DNA of 64,000 bases from Aphidius gifuensis (taxonomy: Eukaryota; Arthropoda; Insecta; Hymenoptera; Braconidae), in assembly GCF_014905175.1 (NCBI RefSeq), contig NC_057793.1, forward strand, positions 1,984,001-2,048,000, given 5' to 3'. Shown piece after piece: positions 28,139-39,840 of this stretch (its first letter is position 1; each line of letters opens with the position of its first letter). The notes under the pieces were generated by a model. That model was not told the DNA's origin. It searched no databases and saw only the letters and a program-made list of their open reading frames with translations. The position numbers and the translations under genes are program-made.

Positions 28139-30616
28139 TTAAAAATCATCATTGTTCGTTGCTCGTTTGTAGTAAGCACGTGAAAAACTTGCTGGATTGT
28201 TTGAATTAAAAATAATACAAAATCCACGTTTCCAAAAAAATAATAATGTGAGGACTATTGGAATTGCTAGAAATAAACCAAGTACAACACCAATGAGAAT
28301 AGCAGCATCACGTTCAGGACGTGAACCATAATAATCAAGACATCTAAGTTTTCGTTTTGCTAATGATGTTAAATTTTTACCAGCATGTTCTGGTGGTGCT
28401 GCACAATATAGGTCATCAACTTGATTACCCATTAGCTTTTTTCCAAGGTTTGGAAGTAAATTTCCAATCTTTTAAAAATCATAAATAAATAAATTAATTA
28501 ACTAATTAATTCACAGCTTAAAAATATATAAAAAATTAATTTTTAATAATTACGAGGTCTTGATTGTCACAGTCGCAAACCCAGTCATTGTTTATTATTG
28601 ACAAGTATTCCAGCTTATCCCAACGAGCAATGAGATCTGATGGTAAATATTTCAATGCGTTATTTGAAATATCTAGGATTTTTAATTGTGGCCATATTGC
28701 TCCATGAATTGACTGAAATTATAAAATTTATTTTAGATATTTTTATCTTTAATCGAAATAATATTTTATAAAATTATTACAAAGAAAATAACAATCAATT
28801 TTAAATGTTTTATGAGTGAAAAAAAAAAAAAATTCATAAATTTTATGATGAAAAAGATATTTTTATATTTTATCAAGAAAAAAATTAAATATTATTTTCT
28901 GGAATTAATAAACAATTGATATAATATTTTGATAAATTTATAAAAAATAATTTTATTTTTTTAATAAAAGCTAAATTAATCTTACGTGTTTTACAAATGC
29001 ATCTTCATGAATTTCTTTTAACCTTGGACAATCTTCAAGATATAATTCTTCCAAAGCAGTAAGCTCAGAAAAAGCACTGTCACTAATTTTCGTAAGATGT
29101 GGAAGTGAACGAAGGCTTAGTATTTTTAATTTATTTAAACTTGGAAAATTATTTTGTTTATTAATATCTTTAAATAAATTTTCATCGAGATTAAGATATT
29201 CAAGTGATTTTGCATCTTCAAGTGCATCTGGTACAGAAGTAAATCGATTACCATTCAAGTACAATCGTTTCAATGAAGATCTATGAATTTATAATTATTT
29301 ATTAATTCAATTTGTTAATTTAATTATGAGTTAATTATTATTATCATTAAAACTCACTGCGTTGAGTGAAAAAAATGCTCAGGAAGTTCGCCTAAATCAC
29401 AGTATGCAATGTTAAGTTCTTCAATATCTCTAAGATCAGAAAATGCTGATAATACACCATGATCAAGTACGGTGAATGGATTTCCAGAAATAATTAAAGT
29501 TGTTAAATCATTAATATGTTCAAATAAATCTTGATTTAAAGTATGGAGATTATTATTTCCAAGATTTAATACACGTAATTTTGCCAATGGCTCCCATTCT
29601 TCTGGTGAAAATTTTCCCTAATACAAAAAATAAAAATAAATTAGTAAATTAATCTCGGAAATTTTCAATATACACAAAGTTTCATTGACAAAGTAAAAAC
29701 TATTTTAATTAATTAATAAATATTCCATGAATTTTATCAATAAATAACTCTTGTAGAAAAAAAATTAAATATAAATTTTTTAAAATTAAAAAATACAAAT
29801 TTTTTAAAATTAAAATACAACGATAAATATTATAATAAAAAAAAAAATTCAATACAAATTAATCACTATTTATTTCCATGAAAAAAAATGTAATATTGAA
29901 TCATTATTTATCTAGTCGGATTAAAATGATAACATCATTTAAAATAAAATGATAAAAATGCTAAAAAAAAATTTCCAAGAATAAAAATAATATTGATTGA
30001 AATTTATTTTTAGATAATTAATAAAACTAATTATAAATTAATTATGTAAATAATTTTATCATATTAAAAAGTATATTATTAAATACCTGGAAAATTTCTG
30101 GTCGTAGTATTTTTGATGTTAAATGATTATAGCTCAAATCTAGCTCAGTTAAATTTTTAATCCACTTGAATGCTTGATCATCGATTTTTGTAATTCTATT
30201 TCGACTGATTATTAGTTTTTCAATAGTAACATTTGGAAATTTTTTTAAATAAACAATTGAATTACTATCAAATGTGACTAATTTATTTGTTTTATTATTC
30301 CAAGGTGTGTCTGATAAATTATTATCAAGTTGATGTGAAGAACAATCAATCGTTGAATCTACAAAAAAAGTTAAATTTCAAATGAATTAAACAAAATTAA
30401 ACAAAATAATTATTGAAATTAATTATAAAAAATTTTACCATTGCATGCACAAATATCACAAATATTTTGAATTTTTTTATCATTGTGCTCCAATTGATCA
30501 GGTGACTCAGTATTTTTTATTGAAATTATTGGAGCAACTTCAGCTTCACCTTCATCACCATTTGCTTGACAGTTGTAGAAATTAAAAAAAATAAATATAA
30601 TTATTAACTGTTTCAT
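28139..30616 (-). CDS. leucine-rich-repeat single-pass transmembrane protein
   Basis: Predicted type I cell-surface protein; partner unknown. Six exons on the minus strand: 30616-30439, 30358-30087, 29617-29358, 29280-28986, 28712-28554 and 28468-28139, total 497 aa, all phases consistent. ATG 30616 was chosen because it opens a hydrophobic signal peptide (MKQLIIIFIFFNF). An acidic segment and a Cys cluster (CDICAC...DC) act as the N-terminal cap. Leucine-rich repeats follow from about aa 85 to 370 (for example LRVLNLGNNNLHTL, LKRLYLNGNRFTSVP, LKILDISNNALKYLP). The C-terminal cap has C381, C383, C410 and C431 in the WVCDCDNQ...YCAAP...LRC arrangement. A membrane helix spans about 443-466, with a cytoplasmic tail of about 30 residues. 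The architecture is clear; I cannot name the ortholog among the many insect LRR membrane proteins. Confidence 0.9.
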
Positions 30617-31056
30617 TTTAACGTGTACTTGGTTACAATTTACGTATGAAAATGATAAAAATAAAACCTGTTTAGTTAACATATCAAATTGCTGACTTTC
30701 AGATAAGCCAACAAACCGATAAGATACCGTCAAAGTGTTACTCATCTCTCTGACAATATTAAATGGGAATTGTGTCTGTATAGAGTTGTTTGTTGAATAA
30801 AACATATACATGTGAAAAACAAAAAAAAAAATAAAATTATATAATGACGATGAATCTTAAATTATGTCAATAACGTAATAGACGGTGGGATGATGGCAAA
30901 AAACCCGTACAGAACCGCATCGTACAAAAATATCTGTTAAGGGATAGTCCTGCAGGTAAGACAATGCAATATTGTCGATTATTAAACAAGTTGTGCGGAC
31001 TTGAGTTTAAGCTGGCACAACATTGCATAAAAAATTAAAAAATAAATTAAAAAAAG
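30617..31056. other. upstream region of the LRR gene
   Basis: The sequence in front of the LRR ATG holds the presumed 5' UTR. A mixed-composition patch at 30880-31015 is the likely promoter side. No further exon was recognised. Confidence 0.4.
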
Positions 31057-31313
31057 CCCTGGTGGAAATATTACTCCGGCATTTCTTCGTTTTCGGCCCA
31101 TTTCCGGAGAAATTACTCCGGCATAAGGTTGATGACGGAGAAATTATTCTGGTATAAAAGTAGTGGCAGATTAATTTTTCCGACATTAATCTCATGCCTG
31201 AGTAATTACTCCGCCATCAATCTCATGCCGGAGTAATTTCTCCGGAAATGGGCCAAAAACGGAGTAATACCGAAGAAAGCCGGAGTAATGGCGGAGAAAT
31301 ATTTCTACCAGGG
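31057..31313. mobile_element. palindromic foldback element (MITE-like), full copy
   Basis: The element starts CCCTGGTGGAAATATT and ends AATATTTCTACCAGGG, so the termini are inverted. The two arms fold back along nearly the whole length: the left arm CGGCCCATTTCCGGAGAAAT is matched by the right arm ATTTCTCCGGAAATGGGCC. Inside the arms a short motif built on CTCCGGCAT...TTGATG...GGAG is repeated. No coding capacity. It is clearly more GC-rich than the surroundings. A clean target-site duplication could not be fixed. Confidence 0.85.
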
Positions 31314-31721
31314 GGGTTAATAAAAAAAAAAAAAATTATTTATTTACGTAGGATAAAAACACACAAAAAACACATATTAAATTTTGGAGGAAAGCGTGAA
31401 GCATCGAGAAACTTCTGGGTTGTTGAGTCTTTGGGAGAAGATGAACACGTAAGGGTGAATTGAGATTTCAAGTTATAGTTAGTTTTTGACTCGGAAACGC
31501 AACGCGGATCGTTCTTGGGTATCTGGGGTCGTTAGTTTGCACTTGATGAGTGGAATGGATGACTGAGCGGATACTGAAAAGAAAGATTTTCGAATGTAAC
31601 AGAAGAAAAAGATTGAACATTGAATAAATAATAATAATATTAATTAACTGTGTCCTTGTCTACTTCCTGATTTTGTGCATTCCTACATATATATTTTTTT
31701 TTAATAACAGAAATCCCAAAG

Positions 31722-32166
31722 ATGCTTCCAAGAATTAGTATCGATGAGTTGAAAAGACAACAACATGAAAAATTATGGAGATATACAAAATGGGGATTCC
31801 TTATTATTGGAACTCCAATGATAATCAGTGGGTGCTTATTAATGTATGAATTTACAAAACACATGCGTGATGAAGATGGAAACATAATAAAAGAAAAATA
31901 TTCTAATCTTCCATTTCATGAAAGAAGCTGGAAAAGATTGCGAGGAGAAGTAAATTATTACAAACAAGTACATATTTTAATTTTATTAATTATTACATTT
32001 AATTTGTTTATTATTAAGATATTCAATTACTAATTTTTTTCTGTTTTTACAGTGGTTTATATATGGACCAAGACAGATACAACTATTACCAGAACGATTG
32101 GTAGACCAACCAAACTACACAATCGTTTTGGAGATGAAAGATCTTCTTGTTCATCGAGAATGGACG
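31722..32166 (+). CDS. truncated TIM50-like gene (fragment)
   Basis: TIM50 is the presequence-receptor subunit of the TIM23 translocase in the mitochondrial inner membrane. Two exons, 31722-31967 and 32053-32166 (phase 0 join), encode 120 residues. They cover a charged leader, one membrane helix (KWGFLIIGTPMIISGCLL), a MYEFTKH...DGN segment, and the start of the FCP1-like domain (LLPERLVDQPNYTIVLEM, then LLVHREW). The pattern matches TIM50 up to the HPEW motif. The acceptor AG at 31709-31710 and the donor GTAAGT at 32167 are intact, but no upstream presequence exon and no downstream exon for the rest of the FCP1 domain is visible before the next gene. Read-through of the donor reaches a stop at 32197. 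The piece is flanked by two copies of the same foldback element. It is most likely a gene fragment or young pseudogene; a heavily diverged gene with distant exons is less likely. Confidence 0.75.
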
Positions 32167-32209
32167 GTAAGTATAAATAATATATATTTAATTAATTAAT
32201 TAATTTTTA

Positions 32210-32364
32210 AAGTGAAACTTCATTACGGAGGGTAGCGACAAAATTCGAGGCCCCACTAGCGTTACGCTGAGCGTTACACGCCCGGCCACGCGCTATGAAG
32301 CGGATAAAGAGGGGAGAATTATATAGAGAGAGTACATGCAACTACTCCGAAAGAAGTTTCACTT
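32210..32364. mobile_element. short MITE with 20-bp terminal inverted repeats
   Basis: The left end 32210-32230 begins AAGTGAAACTTC and continues into CGGAG. The right end 32345-32364 is the inverse, CTCCG...GAAGTTTCACTT, with one small indel. About 155 bp, GC-richer than the background, no ORF. It sits 44 bp after the last splice donor of the TIM50 fragment. Confidence 0.75.
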
Positions 32365-32419
32365 CCCTCGCGCGTACTTGCAACACGCAAATTTTTTTTT
32401 TTTTTTTTTCTTTTCAACA

Positions 32420-32536
32420 CCCTGGTAGAAATATTTCTCCGTCATTACTCCGTTTTTGGCCGATTTACGGAGACATTACTCCGTCATGAGATTGATGGCG
32501 GAGAAATTTTTCCGGCATGGGGTTGATGGCGGAGAA
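32420..32536. mobile_element. foldback element, single-arm copy
   Basis: It starts CCCTGGTAGAAATATTTCTC and carries the same CTCCGTCAT...GAGATTGATGGCGGAG units as the full element at 31057-31313, but only one arm is present. The boundary near 32536 is approximate. Confidence 0.75.
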
Positions 32537-32917
32537 AATATAATAATTGGTATTAATAAATTATCCGTTTGACTAGAAGTATTTTTTTCATCGGTTGAAT
32601 ATTTTCATGACATGACAATCTTTTCATACAAAAAATTTACATAACAACTATAATTTTAATTTTTAATAAAAAAATACGACAAATATTATTTTCCACATTC
32701 AAAAATTCCCGCATTTTTTTATTTAAAACAATACCAATCGATAAGTAAACTTTTTGAAGCATAACATGCTGCCATCTGTTGTGAAATATAATTTTAATGA
32801 TAAAACATTATTCTGCGTAATGTTACCAGCGCGTGATGATAAAAAAAAAAAAGAGAGAGACAACGGGTGTCCAAGGAGAGAGAGAGAGAGAAAATTCAAC
32901 GAAAAGTATTGAATCAA

Positions 32918-32925
32918 TGACGTCA
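32918..32925. promoter_or_regulatory. CRE palindrome TGACGTCA
   Basis: Perfect cAMP-response-element octamer next to GAGA-type (AG)n tracts at 32850-32890 and just before a GC island, upstream of PKNOX. Function is inferred from the motif alone. Confidence 0.35.
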
Positions 32926-33478
32926 CAAAAGAGTACAGAAAGCAGAAGGGGAAAGTAATATACAGAAAAGAAAAAAAATAAATAAATAAATAAAAAAAAA
33001 AAAAAAGAGAACGAGCTCAATTTCATCCGTCGTTTTAGAGTTACTCACAAGAGAAGAGAAGACAAGTAACAAACGCGCGAGATCAAGTACATCTTTCTCA
33101 AAAAAAAAAATTATATAAAATTAAAAAAAAAAACAATTATATTAATATTATAAAATTGCTATTATAACTAGTTAATAATAAAAATTTATCTCAAGTGTTT
33201 ATTGTAATTTTAAATAAACAAAATATAAATAAACAAAACAAAATAATAAAAATTAAAACGTACACACGTGGAAGGTATTTGTGATTAATTATCTTCACCC
33301 TTTAAACCACCCCCAAGTGATAAATAAACACATAAACATTGAAGTTTGTTGTTGGTGTTATTGTTAGAGGGGCGGTGTACTGATTAAAGGGGGGTATAAG
33401 GGGAAAATTAAAATACACCCAGGAGGCGGTTCCTCTTTAAAAATTAATAATTAAATAAATTTTTGTGTGTGTGTGCCT

Positions 33479-33488
33479 AGATTGACAG
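33479..33488 (+). promoter_or_regulatory. candidate PBX-PREP/MEIS composite site
   Basis: AGATTGACAG matches the composite PBX-PREP consensus TGATTGACAG at nine of ten positions. It lies in the likely 5' region of the PKNOX gene. A lone TGACAG is also at 35936-35941. Motif evidence only. Confidence 0.3.
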
Positions 33489-36400
33489 GAAGACAACAAG
33501 GTAATTAAAAATATTTATAAATTTTTTTTTTGTGTTTTATATTGTTTATAATTATATGTTAATTTTGTGAATATTATTTCGAGTTAATATTTATTTATTA
33601 TTTATTATTTTAATCACTTTTGATACCGGTTATTTTGTTGAATTTAACAACTCATTTTATTTGCCAATTTTGAGGTTAGGTTTGTACTAAAAAAAAATTA
33701 TTTTTAATATAAATTTTATATGGTAATTGTTTAATTTCAATTTATTATTTTAACTAAATTTATATTTATTTTCTAGAAATTTTTTTTAATTAATTTATTA
33801 TAATGTTTATAAATTATTAGATTTTTTTTTATTTTTTTTTGTTTGTACCGGTAAAAAAGTTGATGTAATTTGACTTTTCGCTTATTAAAAATTTTGCAAT
33901 ATTTTTTTTATTATTATTATTATATTTATTAAAAGAAAATTTAGCTTGATAATTAATTTAATTATAATGATATAGTAAAAATAAATATTTCTTATAAATA
34001 CTCCAAAAAAAAAAATATTAAAAAGAAATTGTCAATATTTTAAAAAAAAATTAATTTCAATAGTTTGTTCAATGTTGAATATACAATTTACTTAATTGAA
34101 TTTGTTTAATTTTTCTATTTTTTAATTTTTTTTTAAATTTAATAAAAGTCAACGCGTCGATGAAGTTGATTGGTGTTGATTGGCAATCAATAATGCTGAA
34201 AATTTTCATCCAATTTTCACGATTGCGCGACTCATATTATTTGTCCAGTAGTATTAATCATTAAATATACATGTATACAACAATAATAAACACATCTAAA
34301 CATGTAAAAATAAAAAAAAATGACAAAAAAAAAAAAACAGTTCAATTGTGCAAAGTCAATCAAACAATTGGACGTACATTGTTCGTGTGTTTTTAAATTA
34401 TACATAGGTTACCCATTTAAATAAATAAATCAAAGGGTAAATATCTAAATCATAATAATACAGTATAAAAAAATAATATAAAAATTATTTATTTATATTT
34501 TTAAAATATTTATGTTGTTTTTTATACATGTGTCCTTGTTGATAATATTATATCTAGTTTACTATTAATCGCTTCAAAGTACAGGTGTTATCATTTTATA
34601 AATTCATCATTTTTTTTTTATTTTATAAACAACTTTTTATACAAAAAAAAAAAAAAAAATTAAAAACAATTAATTTATTAACTGTAAATTCTTATAATTA
34701 AATTTAAAAAATAATTTTTTTATAAACAAATTATCAACTAATTAACAAATAAAAAAAAATAGATTTTTTTTTTAGATTTTTTTTTTTTAAATTTTTAAAA
34801 TTTAATATTTCTTTTAAATTAAAAATAATAACTATAAAAAATAACTAAAATTATAATTATTTAAAAAAAAGCCAGCTCTATTAAAAATTGATTTAATTAA
34901 TATTAAATTTTCTAATAAAAAAATTGTCAAATAATGATTAAAAATAAAAAAAAAAATTTTTTTTAAAAAAAAGTTGTGTATCATATTTAATTCGAATGAA
35001 CAAATGGCGTCAAGTTGGGGTCAAGTAAGTTTGCAAGAAGAACAAGAGGGTTTTTTTTAAAAGAGTAAAGGAGGGATGATGATTCAGATTGAGGAGGTTA
35101 TTTTTCGGCTGTTGGCCTGCGCAGGGACAAGCGTAGAATATGTGGCGCGTCAATCCGACAAAGATAAAAAAATAAAAAAAAAGAGTATTTGTATATTTAT
35201 TTTCCCCTTTTATATAAAATAAAAATAATAATATCGTCCAGTAGTTTGGCTGGTTGGCGCCTGCATGATTCCTCTCATTACACACATACATAATACATAT
35301 AAAATAAAATATAAAAAACATATGTGTGCATATATAATTCGTCCCCGCGAAAATAATTGTCTCGGTGTGTGAAAGGGTTCGTTCGTTTGTGCACGCGCGA
35401 AACGATCCGAAGTGCCGGTTGCTTTTTGCATGTTTCAATATATATATATGTATAAATAAAAATACAATAAAGTAGGGATGAGAGCAGCCGATCAAAAGGA
35501 CAAAAAGTGGGGAATGTTAAAGCTGACGCGACGCAGAGGCGCTTCAACAAGACGAGTCGAGAGAGAACGCGACGTGTGAGCATTTATTGACGTTCAAGTG
35601 ACAGCACCCGCAAAAGCACCAAAAAAAAATTAAAAATATTAATAGTGATAACAATTAATAAATAGACTATTTTTTATAATTTTTCAATTTTTTTTTATTG
35701 TTAATATTATATTATAAACAATGCGAGTATGTCATTAAAAATATATTTTTTTCTCTGTGACAAATTATTTTTTATTGAGCATTTTTAATTACGTATAATT
35801 AAAAATAATAATAAGGAATTATAGTTGAATATACAAAGTGCATCGGAGTATTTTTTTAAAAATTTTTAGTTGATTTTTTTTTGGTGAATCCAAGTTGATA
35901 AATTGAATGCGCCTGAAGAAGACGAATGCGACAACTGACAGATGGTAAACATTGCCGGTGATGTGTGTTGATGTATATACGTCACAAACGCGCACGTGGG
36001 AAAGAGAATATATTTTTTTTTTTTTGAAGTTTAATAACGGGGGTCGATGTATTGGAATTTTATTGGTATATCATAGATGAATTATTGCGAGACATTTAAA
36101 TGGGCGTTAATTATATTTTATATATTTTATTTAAGATGTTTAAATTAATTATTTTTATTTTTTTCAATTTAATTGATAGATTAATTGTTTTGTTTTTTTT
36201 TTTGATAATTTAATTGATAGAATTTCTACTCTTTGGATATTGATTTTTATTTTTATTTTTTTGCTTTTCTTTCTAGGGTTTGTTTGTACATAGAGAATAA
36301 AATTATTCTAGCTAGGGTTATTTAATATTTTTATTTTATATTGAATTTGATTTTTTTTTTTGTTCAATTGTTTATCAAGGTTTTCATGTTTGATATTAAT

Positions 36401-39400
36401 TTCATAATATAAAAACAATACTTTGTAAATAACTAGAAAATTTTTTTAAAAAAGCCTCAAGTTTTTGAGTAAAAATATTAAAGAAAAATTTTGTTTTGTT
36501 ATTATCAAAAAATATAGATAAATAAATTATGCAATATATTTTTAGTTTAGCAATATAATTAAATTTTTTAGTTTGATTAAAAAATATATTTGCTTAGCTA
36601 AGTTTATATATATATGATATACTTCATTCAAATTTCGAAAGCTCATTTTGTTAAGTCTGCTCTCAATCCGCCCCCAGCAAACGACCAGTTAAACTTTTTA
36701 CAAAACTTCTTTTTTTTTCTGCTTTTCTTACTAGAGCTTTTTTTCTTTTTCTATTTTTTTTTTTTTGCATTTTTTTTTTCATCGTGAAGACCACGTAGTC
36801 TCCCTCTCGACAGCGCACCATAATATTGCTTTTGGATTCTTCAGGACCCGCGGTATTTTAACGCAGCTGTTACCCCGGAAGAACTACATGCTCAAACCAA
36901 CTCAACAAAAATCTTTCTAGCCACAATATATCTTTCATATATACATATTTTCAATTCCAACAAAGTACCCCAACCAAAAGTCATTTCAAATGCAAAAAAA
37001 AATAAATTTAAATTTATATCTATCATATATAAAAGCACAATAAAAAAAAAACCGAGGGAGAAAAAGTTAATGATTTTGTTGTTCAACTATCTATACACTT
37101 GATTTAATTGTAATTTTTTTTTTCTTTGCTTAGCGATTAAGACACATTTATGTTTTTTATTTATAAAAAAAATAAAATTGAAAGTAAGTAGTCTGATGAA
37201 ATAAAATAGTGGGAGAATAACACCTGTCTGATAACAAGTCATTATTAAAAAAAAAAAAATTGAAAAACTAGAATTCAACGAGTAATAATGTTAGAAAAAA
37301 AAAAAAATTATAAATAGCTTTAAAAATAAAAGATAATTAAATAATTTATCATTAATTTTAAATTGTGAAAATCGTGAATTAAATACCTCCCTGAAAAAAA
37401 AACTATTTAGCAAATTGTGATAAAATTTTCTTTAAAAATTAACAAAAAAAAAAAAAGAAATTACTCCAAAAATAATTGGTCCCTATTTCAATATGAATAA
37501 ATATAAATTTTTGATTTTTTTTTTTGCAATGTAATAGATTAAAAGATATTTGTCTGATAAATTTATGGTGTCAGCGTTAATATTTTGAAATGAAAAACCA
37601 GCAAGCTTGTTTAACGATATAAATATCGGTTTTGTTCCGGAAAAATGTGCTTGAAAAGCACCACTTGGTAGTAATGGCACTCAGTGTAGACTGTTCCAAC
37701 AATATTTTTTATTTTTTTCATTTTTTTCTCTTGTTGCTTCGTCTGCTTCTCATCATCATCACCATCATCATCATCATCTTGTTGTTCTTTCTCTCCCAGC
37801 ACCTTGTATCCTTCTACTTTGACTTGCAACACGCCCTCTCCATATTCTCCGCGTCTCCAATATTTTTTTTTTCTCAACATAATCCTTTCGATCAAAAATT
37901 TCACCTTTCTTTTTATTTATATTTTTTTATTTTTTTTATATTCAACTAATCGATCAAGATTTCAAAATACCCCGACGATCAAATGTTGTGATTTCAAGGA
38001 AATTTAAACTTGAGAACGTAATTGACCATATGTATGAGAATTTTTTAAATAAAAATATCAAAAATAATTTTTTTATTCACAAAATATATAAGTACCATGA
38101 TAAATTAAATTTTTCCAACAAAAAAAATAATCAGCAATTTATTAAAAATTGGATAGACTATTTTTTTTTTTTATTTTTTTTTTCAAAATCATTTGTTCAT
38201 CATTCAAAAAAAAAAAATCTAATATTCTTTAATTTTTATTGCTATCTTCAACGATAATCAAAAATTAAAAAAAAAATAGAAATTCTCATGAATTTTTGAT
38301 ATACCTCAATTTCATTCATAAGTGGTCGTGATTATCCACTTTTTTTTCATCTCAAAATACAATTTATTTTTTTTTTTTTCTATTCAAAATTATAAAATAG
38401 ATAAAAACAAAAAATTTACGGTAATTTCATTTATAAAAATTTATTATTATTATAAAATTATAATTCTAAACGTTTATGGGAAAATAATAATTGGCAAAAG
38501 TTTTGAAATATTAATGAAATGTGTCCAGGGAGTGATTAGGTAAATTTCATAAATTACAATATCAAGTTGTTGTTGTTGTCTTCCTCCCACGCATGCTAAT
38601 CATCGTCTAAAAAGCTTCTAAATTAATGAAAATAAAAAAGCAACAATAACCAAATAAATAAATACTTGTCAACAAAAAAAATTCCCTTATTTTTAATATT
38701 TTATTGCGTTTTTTAAATTGTAAAAAATTATGTAAACAAATTAAGTAATTATAAATTAAAATTAACATTTTTATTGTTAATATAAACATTAAAGTAGTAT
38801 TACAAGAAGAAATATTAAATAAATAAGTTTATTGGGTGTATTTTATTTATGAAAAATAAACAAATTATATTATTTAAATGTTAGATATATATATTTTTTG
38901 CGAGGCGTGCCGCAGTGCTTCATTTATTCATGTCGGATCGCGCGGGTTAGTTCCCTCGAGAATGCCAAAGAAGAAAACGATAGAGGAGTTCAAAAAGGGG
39001 GAAACGTGGCTAGAAGGTGGAGGTGACTGAAGGCTAAGATAAAAAAAAGAAAAAAAAATGAGAAACTATTGAAGAGATGGAGAAGGTGTAGAATGACTCC
39101 TCTGAGGGGTTTGAAAATTCGTCGGTGGTAGGAGAAATTGTTCTCGTTCTCGTTGTTCTAGTAGAAAAAAAAATAAAAATATATATAGTTAAAAGTTGGG
39201 GATGTAATATGTACATGGGCAAAGTTGTCGAGGACGACTATGCTGAATAGAATAGAGAAAAAAACGACGACGAAGAAAAGCTGTCTAATGATGACATTTA
39301 AATGCAGTGGCGCTTGTTGGGTGGTTCGCGGTGTGCCGATCCTCTACTCCTTTTGCATCCCCGAGAGTTAAAGCCACTTTCACACAGCGTGGATTTTACG

Positions 39401-39809
39401 AAAAATAAAAAATGTATATATATATTTTTACTACCCTTATACTATGATGCTGTAAAGCTCTTGGCTTCGTGCTTGGAAAATATTTCGTTTTTATGGGGTT
39501 ATTTTTTGGGTTGAAAGATACTCCGATGAAATTATCATAATAAAACATGTATTTTTTTTTTTTTTTTTTTTTTTTATAATATCTAATTTATACATTAATT
39601 TTATTAATTTAAATAAAAAAATTTATTCAGCAATATATATAAATAATATATTAACATATTGAATTAATATTGATAGAAAAATTTAATTTGTTTTTTTTGT
39701 TTTTTCTCTTTTGATTTATTGATAAAAGTTAATGTAATATTAAAATGATTTATATTGATTATTTATGTATATTGTTTTTAATATTGTTTTTTGTTTTTAA
39801 ATAGACAAA

Positions 39810-39836
39810 ATGATGTCAATTGTAACGGAGGAATGA
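39810..39836 (+). other. short uORF in front of the PKNOX start
   Basis: Just after the acceptor at 39803-39804, an ATGATG opens eight codons and ends in TGA at 39834-39836, five bases before the PKNOX ATG at 39841. Tight spacing would favour either leaky scanning or start-stop control of translation. Confidence 0.55.
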
Positions 39837-39840
39837 TAGG

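Larger units (their letters stand above)
32541..39804. other. noncoding region, probable 5' UTR and regulatory DNA of PKNOX
   Basis: No coding exon found on either strand. Islands of higher GC within the A+T sea lie at about 32820-33110, 33260-33500, 35000-35150, 35330-35620, 35900-36010, 36780-36900 and 38900-39500. Possible noncoding first exons could end at the donors near 33501 (CAACAAG followed by GTAATT) or 35944 (CAGATG followed by GTAAAC) and splice to 39805. This is inference from composition and splice-site shape only. Confidence 0.45.

Noticed and set aside
35010..35583. Overlapping open frames of 100-160 codons on the minus strand
   Set aside because: Low-complexity Phe/Tyr/Ile-rich translation in three overlapping frames without recognisable domains; consistent with A+T-rich noncoding DNA upstream of PKNOX.
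37611..37949. Acidic/lysine-rich frame on the minus strand and Phe-rich frame on the plus strand
   Set aside because: Both come from a TCATCA microsatellite and T-runs at 37730-37800; no gene evidence.
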